In this document: one piece after another, positions 20,543 to 33,187 of the stretch
Layout of the letters: every line of letters begins with the position of its first letter
How positions within the stretch are numbered: the stretch's first letter is position 1
The notes under the pieces: generated by a model
Told to the model about the DNA's origin: nothing
What the model saw: the letters and a program-made list of their open reading frames with translations, nothing else
The model's database searches: none
DNA from: Neostapfia colusana
Taxonomy: Eukaryota; Streptophyta; Magnoliopsida; Poales; Poaceae
Assembly: GCA_030760725.1 (NCBI GenBank)
Contig: JASWHV010000002.1
Location: forward strand, 63,481,900-63,545,899
Direction: 5' to 3'
Length of the DNA: 64,000 bases
Translations under genes and position numbers: made by a program

Positions 20543-22362
20543 GACGGGGGAGGGCGGCAGGTTTGTTTAGATCGAGTGGGAGTCCTCCGGAACTAGAATT
20601 CGGCCGAAAATCCGGTCGGTTGCGATCGCGCGCGCACGGGTGAACAGTCCGAGTTTCGGACGATCGGGGGTTAGGGATGACAGGTGTGTCCCACCTGTCT
20701 GAGAGAGAGAGCGCGGGGGCGCGGCTGCGGGCTGGCGCGGGGGCAGGGTGGGCCGGCTGGTGGGTTTCGGCCCACTGGCCAGTTTTTTTCTATTTTCCTT
20801 TTTCTTTTTCTATTTCTTTTCTATTTTGAGTTTAATTTGAATTCCAGTTTGAATTTGAATTATTGCAAAACATGCAATACGTACAAATATTTTTAAATTC
20901 CCATCTTAACATGATTTAGGGTCTTAACAAGATTTTTGGGGTGTTACATAACAATACCGAATAACCATCCCAAGTTTTCCCTCTAATCATGGAGGTTTGC
21001 CAAGTGCTTGTGACTGGAAGCACGGCTATCATGATAGTTTTACACTCTACAGAGGTGGCACCACTTTACCCACAAGTTCGTGATTTCGTCACCCATCGGT
21101 GACTGCAGAACCTCCATTATACCAGTACACAACCGTCGGTGTATGACCAAGAGATCACAAAATAGCCTTTACAAAGGGGCTAGATGTATGGACTCACTGA
21201 GGTTTCACCGGCAGACTCGAATCACCAATCTCCCACCCACGGGCCCCCTCTTGTGCCATGCAGTTCCCAGGGCAGTCCTCCTCAACTCCCATTCCCCTCA
21301 CCATCCACGGTCCATAATAAGCTAGCAACACACCTAATTAATCAGCTAAGCCGCACCCATACTTGACCATGTGGTGGCACTGTTTTCCTAGCATATTCTC
21401 GCATGAACCGGTCCTTAGATCTACAGCACGTTCCACCATCTCATCCAGCAACATTCATAAACCAAGCTTTCCTAGATCTCCCTGATTCCATGCCCATTAA
21501 CATCATTAAGATCTCATCATCATTATTCATATGAGTGCAGTAGCTAGACATGTTTTATTTCAGCTTCCCGTATCCCGTGAATTAAGCGAACAAAAAGAAA
21601 AATGACCATACCCGACTCATCAACTTTCCCGGCGACAAGGATGGTTAACAAAAATAGTAAATTCCTATAAAAGGGTGTCCCATCAAGTTGACTCAAGCGT
21701 ACGAGTTTTCGCAAACAAAACAGTTTCGAAACATGGGATCAATATGGTCAAGGGGCAGTTTCCTTGCTCCCGTGTTTCTTGTTATTCAAGCGTCTCGAAG
21801 TGTTGGTGCTGTTGTTCCTCATAGATGGCCTCTTGAGTTTGTTCTTCTACTCACGATCACGCACATACAAAATTCACAGCAATCAACCATCATGCACAAA
21901 ACTTTACTCAAGATGCAATGGGGTAGATGAATGCAAATCCTATGGTGCTGTTTTATTAAACCAGTTTGTATGTGTTCTTTCATGTTTTAACGGGCTTTCA
22001 TGGGGTTTTATGATGAACAAGGGTGCTGGGATCAAGTGTGAACGTGGTGATGATCTTGACTCACAATCTAGATCAATTCCACCGTCAAAAATCGATCAAA
22101 ACGTGATACGTCCACACGAAAAAGTTTCTGTTTGAAGGGGGCGAAGAAAACGGATGCGTAGAAACAGCGGCAATGTCGTAAGATGGTAATGGAGACCTAA
22201 CTCACATCCTTTTGGTGGCAGGGTCTTCCTTCTAGTAATGGAAGCAGCAGGGAATTTTTTCTATGGATAATTAGGGCAGGACAGATCGTTGGTTCTTTTC
22301 CGGCGACGGTGAGGCGTGACGGTGCTCGACGACGGGGCTCACCAGCGACCGAACTCTGGTGA

Positions 22363-22461
22363 GGGGGGGTGCCAACTCGGCGAGTTGGGGGGTAGGGCCT
22401 TCAAGTCGCCGACTTGTGAGGGGGGGAAGGAGGGGGGGGGGGCTTAGGCCAAAAAGGGGGG
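22363..22461 (+). other. G-run cluster next to E1 LTR TATA box
   Basis: Several runs of 6-11 G lie within 100 bases on the + strand (22363-22369, 22387-22392, 22420-22427, 22432-22442, 22456-22461). They lie just downstream of the - strand TATA box, so they are in the template strand near the transcription start and could form a quadruplex. Confidence 0.6.
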
Positions 22462-22467
22462 TGGTTC

Positions 22468-22476
22468 TATTTATAA
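22468..22476 (-). promoter_or_regulatory. TATA box of E1 LTR promoter
   Basis: TATAAATAG on the element strand. E2 has the identical box at 44688-44696. Confidence 0.65.
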
Positions 22477-22663
22477 GGGCGGAGAGGGAAAAATCCTACT
22501 CCAATTGGAACTTAACCCTAACAAACTTTCCGCCTTTTTATTTTGTGCGGCAGCAATGGGGAATTTATCGCCAAAATTTGGGGAAAATTCCCCTTTTTGA
22601 GAATTGGGGAATTTAGAAATTTTGGGGGAAATTTTGGAATGGCTATCTTTTTCCCATTCCTCA

Positions 22664-22840
22664 CCATTTCTATGTCATTTGTTCCATTTTTACATTCCCC
22701 TCTCCGTTTCTATGTCCCATTCTCCATTTCTACATCCCCTATCCATTTCTTTGTCCCATTCAACATTTCTACATTTCCCTTCTCCATTTCTATGTCCCAT
22801 TCTCCATTTCTATATTCTCTTCGCCATTTCTATAGTTCCT
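22664..22840. repeat. Pyrimidine minisatellite in E1 LTR U3
   Basis: Degenerate tandem units of about 25 bases built on CCATTTCTATGTCCCATTC. The array continues after F1 at 37501-37575 (CCATTTCTATGGTTCTTTCT). It is upstream of the TATA box on the element strand, and F1 inserted inside it. Confidence 0.85.
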
Positions 22841-25800
22841 TCTGAGAGGGACCTCTGCCCCGTCGACAGGACCTCGTTGGGTGGTGCCATGATATGCGGC
22901 ACCCAACAGCACGCGGGTCGAAGAAACACATCACATTACATAAATCATTTGCGGAAGCGTACAAAAGTGTTTTACAAATACTTATCTCAAAATAAGCTAC
23001 AGATGAAGACTATAACTCTCACAACTCATTTCTCACTTTGCAACAAAGAAACAGTCCAGCCCGCGGACGTTTCTTACTAGCAACACGAAGACAAACCGCA
23101 GCGGCGAGAATGCTCTTTGAGTAAGCACTCGGAGGTTATCGAGTCTCATCGGCATCCCTTCTCATAAGCATGGAGTCAAACCTGCAAAACAACTTGGATA
23201 GCATCCATGAGCACAACGCTCAGCAAGACTTAACCGTCACCCTAAACATGAAAATATATGTGAGGTTATGATCCTAAAGTAGGATGGCATCATGCATAAT
23301 AAACCCGCCTAAAAGTGAATCCTTACTTTCAGGTATTATTTGCAGCAATTTTAAGTAACCTTGGGCATGCCACATCAGGAGTCCACAATCAGACAAGAAA
23401 CGCTTTCCCCTGATGTAAATTGCTCATGGCATAAAAGAATCTAGTTTGCGCTAGCTTTTCATCAAAGAAACATTTCAAAGATAGTATAAACTTCAACCAA
23501 TGTGATTAGTTCCTCTCTAATGCAAGTTCTTACTATGTCACGACTGTGAGAACAAGTATGCTCGGTCCATCCCGCGAGCGATGGTGATTCGAATCAATAA
23601 CACCCGGACTACACGAAACGTACGCCCGTACTCGATGTTGCCTACAACAACCATCACTGACGTCGTACGTGGCAGACTTTCTCCCGTTTCACCCCTGTTG
23701 AATCGATCAAGTCGCCCCGTACAGTAGCCACTCTCATGGTGCACCTAACGACATGAGATGTCATGAGAATGTTCCCACATACTGCACACTGGCTGTCCGC
23801 CTGAGGCGACCCAAAAAGGCCCAACGACAGCTTCCCGAGGTACATCGGTTTACTGGGTCCCATAATACCAGCATGAGTCCAGTACACAACTCAAACTTGT
23901 TCAACAGGGACGCATACGGATCGGTCCTTGACCAACACGGACAGGTCTATAGCACCCAGGCCCCTATGTCCTGCTGCCCCTACAACATTCCGCTCTCCAC
24001 TTTAACTTTCTAATTCATTTATGAACCAATCCCGTATGCCCCTGTTGTTCCTGAACTTGCGAGTAGCATCTCACCACACGACTTCTACCAAACCTTTCTT
24101 AAGCATGGCAGTTCTACATGGTGAAGACACCTACCCAATACTCCATGGGTCATTTGGCTATGCAGGTGGAGTATCAAACACTAGATCTAATGCACAATTC
24201 ATATCTTAATCGAAAGTGAATACAAAATGAAAACTTAACAGCTGTTAAATGCAAACCAGAGCTTGCCTGTTTTGCAGGGTAGTCGTATATAAGCAGTTAG
24301 TATCCTTGCTGATCAACTCTCGATTCTCCGGAGCATGATCCACTTCAATGAATCGCTCCTTTGAATCCCCTTCGTTGTGGTTCCTATTGAAATGCATATG
24401 CACATGTTTTATAGAATGTAATGGAAAGAAGTTATAGACTGGAGTTCTTAGGAACAGAGGTTGTGTGGAAAACCAGGAATGGCTTGGTTTGCCTCTGTTG
24501 TGCAAAGAAACAGAAATGAACTAAATTGATCTTAGTGTTGTAGCTATACACTAACTACTTTCTCTAATGAACATAATAGATGAGCTGAAAAGAATTGGAT
24601 GCAACTGAAGAACAAGAACTCCAATGGCCTCAAAACTTTTACAGCAGGTTCTATACAACCTAGGGATTTAGCTTGCCAAATTGCAGCTAATGTGGAGTCA
24701 AATGTGTTCTCTATAATTCTCACAATGTTTCTCATGTACTTTCACCAATACATAAGTATGGAGAATAAGAACAGGGAGTTTCAGGGCTCAACTTGAGCTG
24801 ATAATTTACATGTGAGTTCCTGGTCACACGAAAGTAATTTGTTCCAAAATTCAGACCTTTTACTTGGGTAGTCCCTCCAGAACAATTCTTTCAGCATTTC
24901 TACTCTAAAGAATTAATTCTGAAGTAATGTGGATTTTCATGCCCAATTAAGTGAACTACAATTCCAAGTATGTCTCAGAGAGCTTGCCCAAATTTTCCTA
25001 TCATTTTTGGAGCTATGGATTGCCTAGAATAGATTTTACAAGTGCGAAACATTTTCTGAAAATTTTCTGGACTCTTATGAACACAGAAGATCGTATTTAG
25101 CAAATTCCTACTCAAATGATCTCCAAATGAGCTAAAAATTTGCTAGAAGGTCAACAATATGCTAAAGAATAATCTGGCAAAATTTGAGGATTTTTGGATA
25201 ACCCAAACTCCCTCAATAAATCTTTTTAAGAAAAAATTCAAGGACTTTTCCAGAATTATATATTGAATTTCATGCAAATCTAAGTTTATATTTGGATAGG
25301 CCTTTAAAAAAAGAATCCAATCCACTTGGAATCATTCAATTTGGAGGTTCCTACGGAGAGCTATGATTTTCCAAAGTTTGAGCCATCTCTGGAAATATTT
25401 TCTTACAGAAAAGTCTACTGGGTCTACGTGTTTAAACCTCAGCCAGTAGAATCGCAGCCACACCGGGTTCAAAGAGTTCTCCGTGCGCCAGCACACGGAT
25501 CCGGGCCACAACTGATCCCAGTTTCAAATTTCCACCGCTGGCAGACGGGCCCGACCCCCTTTCTTCAACATCCGGCCGTTCTCCTCACGCGCGCGCCGTT
25601 CAGCTCGCCGGAGCAAACTGCTACTCGCCGGTTTGACGTTTCCGGCCACCGCTCGAGCTGAAGTTCGCTGCCAGGGGGTTTGCGACGTCGAGGAACACGG
25701 CTGTGGGGTTATCTATAGCTGCTGACGACCGGAGATGCCTCGGCGATATGCGGCGGCCTCGGTTGAAGTTCGGCGCCGTCGCCCGAGGTTCCTAGCCCGC

Positions 25801-27155
25801 CAAAACCTCGACCAACTAGCTCTACGGCATTAGTAGATGATTGCCAAGCTCGGCAAGGCCCTGAGTTAGCTCGGAAACGGTGGTAAAGGGATCGGCACCG
25901 TGCGCCCGATCGGTCCCTTGAAGAACACCCTCGGTAGAGCTCGAAATCCGTCGCTCTGAGGTGTTTTCATGCGATGGATGCTAAAGGGATTTTGATCGCC
26001 GGCTAGTCCAGCTGCTACGTGAAAGATTTGAGGACCTATGGAGGATCAGAGAACGGAAATTCGATGAAACCGTACCGGCTGCTCGGGTTGAACTCGCCGG
26101 AGCAAAATCTTCAAATTCGTCGTCGATGCTGCACGGTTTGCTCCAAGATTGAAGGAGGGTAGCACCTCAGTAGCGCGCTCCTGTAGCCGTGATCGCTTGG
26201 CCGTGAAAACCCCTGTGGAGGGCTGTCCATGAGCACCCGACCGTCGGTTTGAGCTAGGTCGCCGCTGTGGAGTTTGTTCTCGGGCAAAGGAGGTCAGAAC
26301 TCGCCGGTTTCTGGGTCGGGGAGGTGTGTATTGAGCTCAGGGTGTTGTTTAGCAGCTCAGAGGAGGGTGGCACGAGGGTTGCTGCCGATTTTCCGATGAA
26401 ACCGAGAGTGAAGGGCAGAGGAGAAACTTTGCTCGGTGTTCACGCGAGGAGGAGGAGGCAACTGAGCTTTTGCTCGTTCTGAGGAGAAGTGATCACGCTG
26501 AGGCACGAGGGGGGACACTCGTTCGGTCTCCAGCGCCTTGGGGCAACAAGCAGTTGGTGGCGCGGTGGCTTCCTCGGTGGCGCCCGGGCAGCTCTTGGTC
26601 AGTTCGAGTAAAACAGAGACTTTCGCTTCCTTTGCAAGTCACAGTTGTTCACTGACTTGTGGGTCCCACCCCACATTTTCCTCACTAATATCTTCTTATG
26701 TTGATCTCCCCAAAACCCAAAGTTTGAATTTTATTTGTGGGCTAACAATTGAATTTCCCCAACTTCAGTTTAAACTTGCATAGCAAATTTGCATTTGGAT
26801 GGAATTTGAAAATGCTTCCATAATTCCTTTTTGGAGCCCACCCTAAAAATGAAAAGTTTGTCATCCACTATTTCCCAAATTTCCAAATCTAGGTCTGCAT
26901 GGTTATTCAAAGTTTTAGCCACCATTGTGTGAACTTTGAATTTGAAATCTAATTTTTAAACTTTCATGCAAAGAGGTATTTAAATCCTTATTGGTTCAAC
27001 ACTTTCAAATAAATTTGTGAACCTCATTTTGGACAATCCTCCATGTATCACTTTGCAAGAAGAAAAGTTTTATCAAGTCCCATTTTTCATGTCTTTGCCA
27101 CACATATGAATTCAAACCGAGGTTTTATTCATACACACGTTTTGGGACTTTTACA
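22841..27155 (-). repeat. F1 3' LTR (4315 bp)
   Basis: On the element strand it starts TGTAAAAGTCCC after the polypurine tract and ends ...CTCTCAG(C)A; one terminal base seems lost here compared with the 5' LTR. A block near 23540-24010 matches the A LTR (about 560-1010) in reverse complement, including a TGTTG/CAACA hairpin. No TATA box is evident. Confidence 0.93.
23136..24383 (-). other. Possible split LTR ORF exons in F1 3' LTR
   Basis: A candidate exon 24383-24267 follows CAATAG and ends at a GC donor (AACAG|GCAAGC), as in the other families; it reads GDSKERFIEVDHAPENREL. A second candidate begins at 23181 after TTTTGCAG and stops at 23138-23136. The join would be phase 2, not phase 1, and the peptides are only weakly similar to those of A, B and E, so this is tentative. 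Confidence 0.3.
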
Positions 27156-27168
27156 TTCCTCCCCCCTT
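27156..27168 (-). other. Polypurine tract of F1
   Basis: AAGGGGGGAGGAA on the element strand is identical to that of A1. A hairpin-forming ATCTCGGGACGAGAT lies just upstream (about 27175-27190). Confidence 0.9.
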
Positions 27169-27179
27169 GAAAGAATCTC

Positions 27180-30139
27180 GTCCCGAGATTACAAAGGAAG
27201 AACGAGACCGGAGAGGTAATTACAAACTGTACAAAGCTAAAACTTCCGGATAGTTGGTGCGGAGGTAATCTTCACTTTCCCACGTCACCTCTTTCGCAGT
27301 ATGATTACTCCACAGCTCCTTGTAAAATTTGATCGTCCGATTCCGGGTTACCCGGGTCTTTTCATCCACAATCTAAACCGGTCGCTCGGTATATGTAAGG
27401 TCCGGTTTCAATTCGTCGATTTACTCGGTGCGAACAGCAGCAGTGAATTTGAGGCACTTCCGCAGCTGTGACACATGAAACACATCATGGACACCTGCTA
27501 GACTTTCCGGTAATTCCAGCCGGTAGGCTACGGGTCCGCACATCTCCGTGATAGCAAAAGGACCTATAAAGCGCGGAGCAAGTTTCCCCTTTACACCGAA
27601 CCGGTGAATTCCCTTCATCGGAAATACACAAAGATACACGTGCTCTCCGACGTCAAAATGCAATGCCCTACGCCATTGATCAGCGTAGCTCTTCTGTCGG
27701 GATTGTGCGGCCTTCAAATTTTCTTGTATCAACCGAACTCGGTCTTCGGCTTCGTTGACAAGATCAACCCCAAAGAGGACTCTTTCGCCGGACTCACACC
27801 AATTCAGCGGTGTGCGACACTTCCGGCCGTAGAGAGCTTCATACGGTGCCATTTTAATACTCGCTTGATACCCGTTGTTGTATGAAAACTCCGCCAATGG
27901 CAAGTGATCATCCCAATTCTTACTGTGGTGAATGGCACAAGCCCTCAACATGCCTTCAAGCACTTGGTTCACCCTCTCAGTTTGTCCATCGGTCTGCGGG
28001 TGCTATGCGGAGCTTCTAATCAGCTTGGTGCCGAATGAGGCGTGTATCTGCTCCCAAAAAGAGCAACAAACAGCGCCCCCCGATCTGAAATTATGGTCTT
28101 CGGGACACCATGTGAGCATATAATTCTCGAAATGTGTAGCTCTGGATATTGCCTTGCTCGATAATGAGTGTTTACCGGTATGAAATGAGCTGATTTCGTC
28201 AAACGGTCAATGATCACCCATATCAAGTCATGCTTCCTGGATGTGAGCGGTAACCTGACGATGAAATCCATACTCACATCCTCCCATTTCCATGCCGGTA
28301 TCTTCAGAGGTTGTAGCGGTCCGGCTTTCCGCATATGATCAGCCTTGACCCATCTACACGTATCACATTCGGATACGTATTTAGCGATTTCCCTCTTCAT
28401 CCTCGTCCACCAAAATTTCTGTTTCAAATCTTGGTACATCTTGTTATTCGGGGATGAATGGAAAACTTCGACAGGTGGGCTTCATCCAAGATCTTCTTCC
28501 GGAGTTTCATATTGCGCGGTACCACTATACGGTCGTTAAACCATATCGTACCATTTTCATCCTTCCGGAAACATTTCACTTCTCCGTTGTCTATTCTTCT
28601 CTGTATGTTAGACATACCTCTGTCTCTTCTTTGAGCCTGAACAATCTCTTCACAGATCATTGGAATGAGCGCGAGGTTATAAAGCGCACCATATGGAATG
28701 ACACGGAGACTTGGTTCTTCATCTTCCAACTCAGCAATCGCCAACCACGTTTGCTTTGCCCGGATGATAGTGGATCTCAATTTCATAATCTTTAATGAGC
28801 TCCAACCATCTCCGTTGTCTCATATTCAGCTCCTTCTGCGTGAAGATATACTTCAGGCTTTTATGGTCGGTGTAGAGGTGAACAAGATTACCAAATAGAT
28901 AATGCCTCCACATCTTTAACGCCAAAACCACAGCAGCAAGCTCGAGATCGTGAGTTGGATAATGCTGCTCGTGGTTTCACAGTTGACGAGACCCATAGCC
29001 GACTACACGCCCTTCTTGCATAAGAACGCAGCCGAGACCGATGCCGGATGCATCACAGTATACATCAAATGGCTTCGTCATGTCCGGCTGAGCAAGAACT
29101 GGAGCTGTTGTGAGATGTTTCACCAAAGTTTTGAATGCGGCTTCACATGCTGCATTCCACATATATTTAGTGCCCTTCTTCAGCAGCTCCGTCATTGGTT
29201 TAGCAATTTTTGAGAAGCTCAGAATAAACCTCCGATAATACCCCGCTAAACCTAGGAAACTTTGGACCTCGTGGACAGATTTGGGAGATTCCGACTTCAG
29301 CACTTGTTCAATTTTGCTGGGGTTCACGGCAATGCCCTCTGCTGAAATAATATGGCCTATGAAAGGCACTTGATCAATCCAGAACTCGCACTTGCTGAAC
29401 TTGGCGTATAATTGGTGCTCCCTCAACCGTTGTAGCGTGATACGCAAATGTTCAGCGTGCTCTTCTTCAGATTTGGAGTAAACCAATATGTCATCGATGA
29501 ATACCACAACGAACTTATCTAACTCTGACATGAATACAGAATTCATAAAGTACATGAAGTGTGCCGGAGCGTTGGTTAACGCAAATGACATGATGAGGTA
29601 CTCATAGAGTCCGTATCTCATCGAGAAAGCTGTCTTCGGTATGTCCTCCGGTCGGATCTTGATTTGATGATAGCCCGACCGAAGATCCATCTTCGAAAAC
29701 ACCTTTGCGCCGACAAGTTGATCGAACAAAATGTCGATGTGGGGCAAAGGATACTTGTTCTTTATCGTGACAGCATTTAGAGGACAGTAATCAACACATA
29801 GCTGTAGTGTTTCGTCCTTCTTCTTAATGAACAGCTCAGAGCAACCCAAGGTGAAGAACTTTGTCGTATGAAACCCTTGCTCATGAGTTCATTTAGTTGC
29901 TCCTTCAACTCTGCTAGCTCGTTAGGTGCCATCTTGTAAGGCCTTCGTGAGATAGGTGTTGTTCCCGGCGCCAGTTCAATCTTGAACTCGACATCCCGTT
30001 CGGGTGGCATGCCCGGTAAATCATCGGGAAATACGTCGGGATAATCACGTACCACCGGAATATCTTCAAGTTTAAGCGCTTCCGTGTGGTAGGCCTCTAC
30101 CATATCTGGGTCTTCGCTGTCTAAAAACAGCGTGTGCTG
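27180..30139 (-). pseudogene. gag-pol: Pol of F1, multiply broken
   Basis: This is the continuation of the gag-protease frame after a TGA at 30142-30140. Fragments in order: start of reverse transcriptase (30103-29777, frameshift after SSPW), main reverse transcriptase (29849-28977, with VVVFIDDILVYS), a TGA at 28979-28977 inside RNase H (RQL*NHE), RNase H remainder (28931-28731), frameshift, linker (28786-28424), frameshift, integrase finger and core (28439-28020), frameshift, integrase C part (27972-27421), TAA, then chromodomain remnant to about 27190. The closest relative in the window is A1 pol. Not functional. Confidence 0.93.
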
Positions 30140-31645
30140 TCAGTGAATCGAGTCAATCTGGACAGTCCGGTTACCGATATTGAGAACGGCACCGTTACGA
30201 TTTAACCAAGACATCCCCAATATTATGTCTATCTTCTGCCTATCCAACATAATCAACGATGTTGGGAATATTTTTCCGCTCAAACACAAAGCTGCTCGGG
30301 ACACAATCTGATTAGCAGAGATGTTTCCTTCCAGTGAACGGATAAGATAACTCATTGTGGGAGTATTGGTGGACAATTGGTGCTGATCTACGCATAATTT
30401 GCTGATAAAATTGTGGGTTGCACCGGAATCAAAAAGTACAAGCACGGGCATGTCTTTGAGAGTGAACATGCCCGCTAACATCGGTGCTCCCACCGGGACA
30501 TCCTCAATAGCAAGATGTTGCACACTCCCAGGTTGCAATGCTGTTATATTCACTTGAGCAGGTGGCGGCATACCACCTGATAATGATGGTTGCCTGGTGT
30601 TCAGCAACTTCTCCCGGCATTCTCTCCTAAAATGCCCTGAACGGTGGCAATAAGAACACGGAGGTTTCCCTGGTTCTTCGTTGACTTGTGGTTGAGAAGT
30701 TGATGTACTTGGCTGCAGCAATGATGCAACAGGTATCATTCGTTGCTGCGGCAATGGTGTTGCTTCAAGATATGATTCTTGAGCAGGAAATCTGTACTGA
30801 GTTGTTCTTACTGGTGCTTGCCATAGTTCATTGGATGGTGTGTGATACACCACACGGTATTTACGAGGGACAACTGGTGTGTCTTCTTGCACATAATCCC
30901 GGTCCCTCTTCTCTGCTTGACACTCAAGTGTCGCTTGTTCTTGCAGCAGAGCAGCACTGATCAACTCGGTGTAATTGCCTTGATTGGACAAGGCTAGCCT
31001 ATCTTTTAATATGGCACTCAGGCCATGGAAGAAGTAGTCACACCTTGCAGCTTCGCTCGTCGCATAAGCCGGAGCATATTGTGCCAAAAGGTTGAACCGT
31101 TTGACATAATCGAGGACACTCATGTCCCCCTGCTTCAAGTTCCTAAATTCTTGCTGCTGGGCCTTCATAAAACCCATAGGAATGTGACGAGCACGGAATG
31201 CTTCACGAAATTCCGTCCATTCCACTTGATGGCCCTCCAGAACGGTGGCGAGATAAGCGAACCACCAATTTCCGGCAGCTCCATGGAGCTGTCGATCTGC
31301 AAATAATGTCTTCTGATACTCATCGCACTCAAACACTCCAAACTTGGACTCCATAACCCGAATCCACTGATCAGCTTCCACTGGTTCGTTGGCTTCCGTG
31401 AAAATTGGCGGTTGTATCGCCAAGAAGTCCAAATAGGTGTTCCGAGGTGGAACAACCTGTTGGGTACGTTGGAGTAAGCCCTGTTGTACCAAGGCTTGGA
31501 GTAGTCTTGTGTTCTCTTGACTTGACTTGACCATTTGGGCCATGACATCTGCCCATACCGTTGATGGCGGTGCCCGTGGTGGAGTCGAGTGATCACCGTC
31601 TCGGCGAGAACCTTCAGCCCTACTCGGAGAATGAGTACGCACCAT
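30140..31645 (-). pseudogene. gag-pol: Gag and protease part of F1 Gag-Pol, open 501 codons
   Basis: ATG at 31645. The Gag domain (about residues 70-260) is followed by CCHC knuckle CSYCHRSGHFRREC near 330 and protease motif FDSGATHNFI near 405. The frame ends at a TGA that lies in the middle of the single gag-pol frame when compared with A1 (just before LFLDS), so the stop is a mutation. Upstream of the ATG is TTTTTACGGT, one base different from the TTTTTACAG acceptor found before A1 ORF1. A Gag-protease product could in principle still be made. Confidence 0.88.
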
Positions 31646-33175
31646 ACCGTAAAAAGATAATTTTGAGGGGAGTCAAAACTTGATCTCAGCAGTATGTGAA
31701 AGTATGTAAAACATGAACACGCTAAACTTTATGAAAGCATAACAAAATTTAATGTTTACACATCTTCCTAAAGCCAACAGATTCAACCCCCTATTCTGTA
31801 CAGAACAGACCTTTCTGCACTTAACCCAGATTTTGGTCCGGTGAACAGCATTTTCATAACTTAAGTTGGATACCAAAGTTCCAGTTAACTTCAGTATCTT
31901 TCCAACGAGTACTCACATGCCTCTAGACCATTTCTGGATCAAAAGTTATGATTGTTCAAAGTTGACAGAATTTCTGTATAAAATTTGCCAGCATCTCCTT
32001 TGTCTGTGGCTGATTTCATCACAGTTTTACATACGATTGGAGTACAATTCTGAACAAACTATGAACTACAAAATCGTTGTAAATTTCATAACCGTTTCAA
32101 TGGTGTATCATATGACCCTTAGGGATTTTTCTACAGAATGTTATGGCTAATTTACAGAAACATCCAGAGAAGGTTGCAGCGGTTCTGTTTTCTGAACAGT
32201 TTGCATTCATCTGGACATTCAACCAAGTTGGCTTCTGATTTTGCTCTGGAGTTCCACAGAAAAGTTGTAGAGCACTTAAAAAACTTTCCACAACTGTATC
32301 ATACACCTCCATTGTGTCAATCTACTCAGTGTTATGCTCTGTCAAATTCTAGCAAACTTTCTGCCAGAACAGAGCACTCTGTTTTTGAGATCAAAACAAG
32401 CCTAGCAATTATCTCCTTTGAAACTTAGTTCAAATGAAAAGCTCAGTAACTAATATGTGCTTTTCAACATCCATTTTTTTGAAAGTTAGTCATGAATTAT
32501 TTCTTCATAGGAAAGAAAACTATCCAGTGTAGTACGGTGGTGATGCACCGTAAGACATATGACAGTGCTACGTTGCCTCACCAAAGAAAACCTAACCGGA
32601 TTACACCTGCATATACGTATCGTTAGGTGGCACTAAAACGTTCACTAACAAATGTATTCTACACACACTAAGGTTTTCGTGGTTAGTACCTACATAAAAC
32701 ACACTCAATCATCAGGTTCGGCTGCGCACCGGACCCAGTATCCATAACAGTTTGTACACCCGGCCGTCATCACTCGCCCAGGTGTTCTCAAGACAAGCAC
32801 ACCTTGAGCTACGTGTTCACATTACTGACCACGTGACGGGGTCTCCCATTCTTGCCCAAAGCACGCCAGGGACGGGCGTTGATCGAATACCCCAAACGAC
32901 ATGATGAGTCGTAGAGGATACTAAAGCGAGTCGGGTTACCTGCCACCCGTGGGGCTCCACCCTTCAGCTTGTGCGCACTGGTGGACAGCGCTTACGTGCA
33001 CCCCCAAGACATAGACATCCCGAGATGCACGATTTTCCGACATAACAAATAGGTTAGATTGCCACCTTCATAATATGCTAATAGTAGTCCTTATGTGGGC
33101 CTAGTACCGTTATCTCACCGTATCCTAAATTTTTAACGTAATATGATGCTCAATCCGTGCACTATCCCCAACGCA
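31646..33175 (-). other. F1 leader, no ORF1
   Basis: The sequence corresponds to the A1 leader (1779-3261) in reverse complement, including three degenerate units of the TGGAAAG...TACAACTTT type near 32305, 32110 and 31900, about 200 bases apart. No ORF equivalent to ORF1 is present: the leader passes directly to gag. Confidence 0.7.
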
Positions 33176-33187
33176 GCTCTGATACCA
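33176..33187 (-). other. Primer binding site, F1
   Basis: TGGTATCAGAGC on the element strand directly abuts the LTR, with no spacer. Confidence 0.93.

Larger units (their letters stand above)
13148..20948 (-). mobile_element. LTR retrotransposon B1, 5' part (rest lies left of A1)
   Basis: Read on the - strand: 5' LTR (20948-17900), primer site, short leader, upstream ORF, then gag-pol until A1 cuts it at 13147. The rest of integrase, the chromodomain and the 3' LTR should lie left of the window, beyond A1. It is the same family as B2 at 45597-52778. It interrupts the E1 3' LTR; the first flanking bases on the right are TAACA (20949-20953). Confidence 0.93.
17900..20948 (-). repeat. B1 5' LTR (3049 bp), with internal deletion
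   Basis: On the + strand it starts TGTCACACCC and ends GGGTGTTACA, so its ends are near-perfect 10-bp inverted repeats. It is 384 bp shorter than the B2 LTR. The loss lies near 18950, between two AGGAC-containing sites, and removes the GC donor of the split ORF. A long AT-rich stretch (19000-19980), a G+C-rich 5' part (19990-20760) and a pyrimidine tract (20786-20826) are otherwise featureless. Confidence 0.94.
20949..22840 (-). repeat. E1 3' LTR, middle part (between B1 and F1)
   Basis: It matches 42117-42507 (remnant E1 5' LTR) closely and 43310-44700 (E2 LTR) more distantly. The left part lies beyond B1 and A1, outside the window; the right end resumes at 37501 after F1. It holds the conserved intron block, a degenerate exon 2 of the split ORF (21846-21763, with an in-frame stop and its GC donor changed to GA), a G-run-rich region and a TATA box. 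Confidence 0.88.

Noticed and set aside
23136..24383. Full membership of F1 in the split LTR ORF group
   Set aside because: The GC donor is present but the phase differs and one LTR copy stops after 15 codons while the other does not. Kept only as a low-confidence feature.
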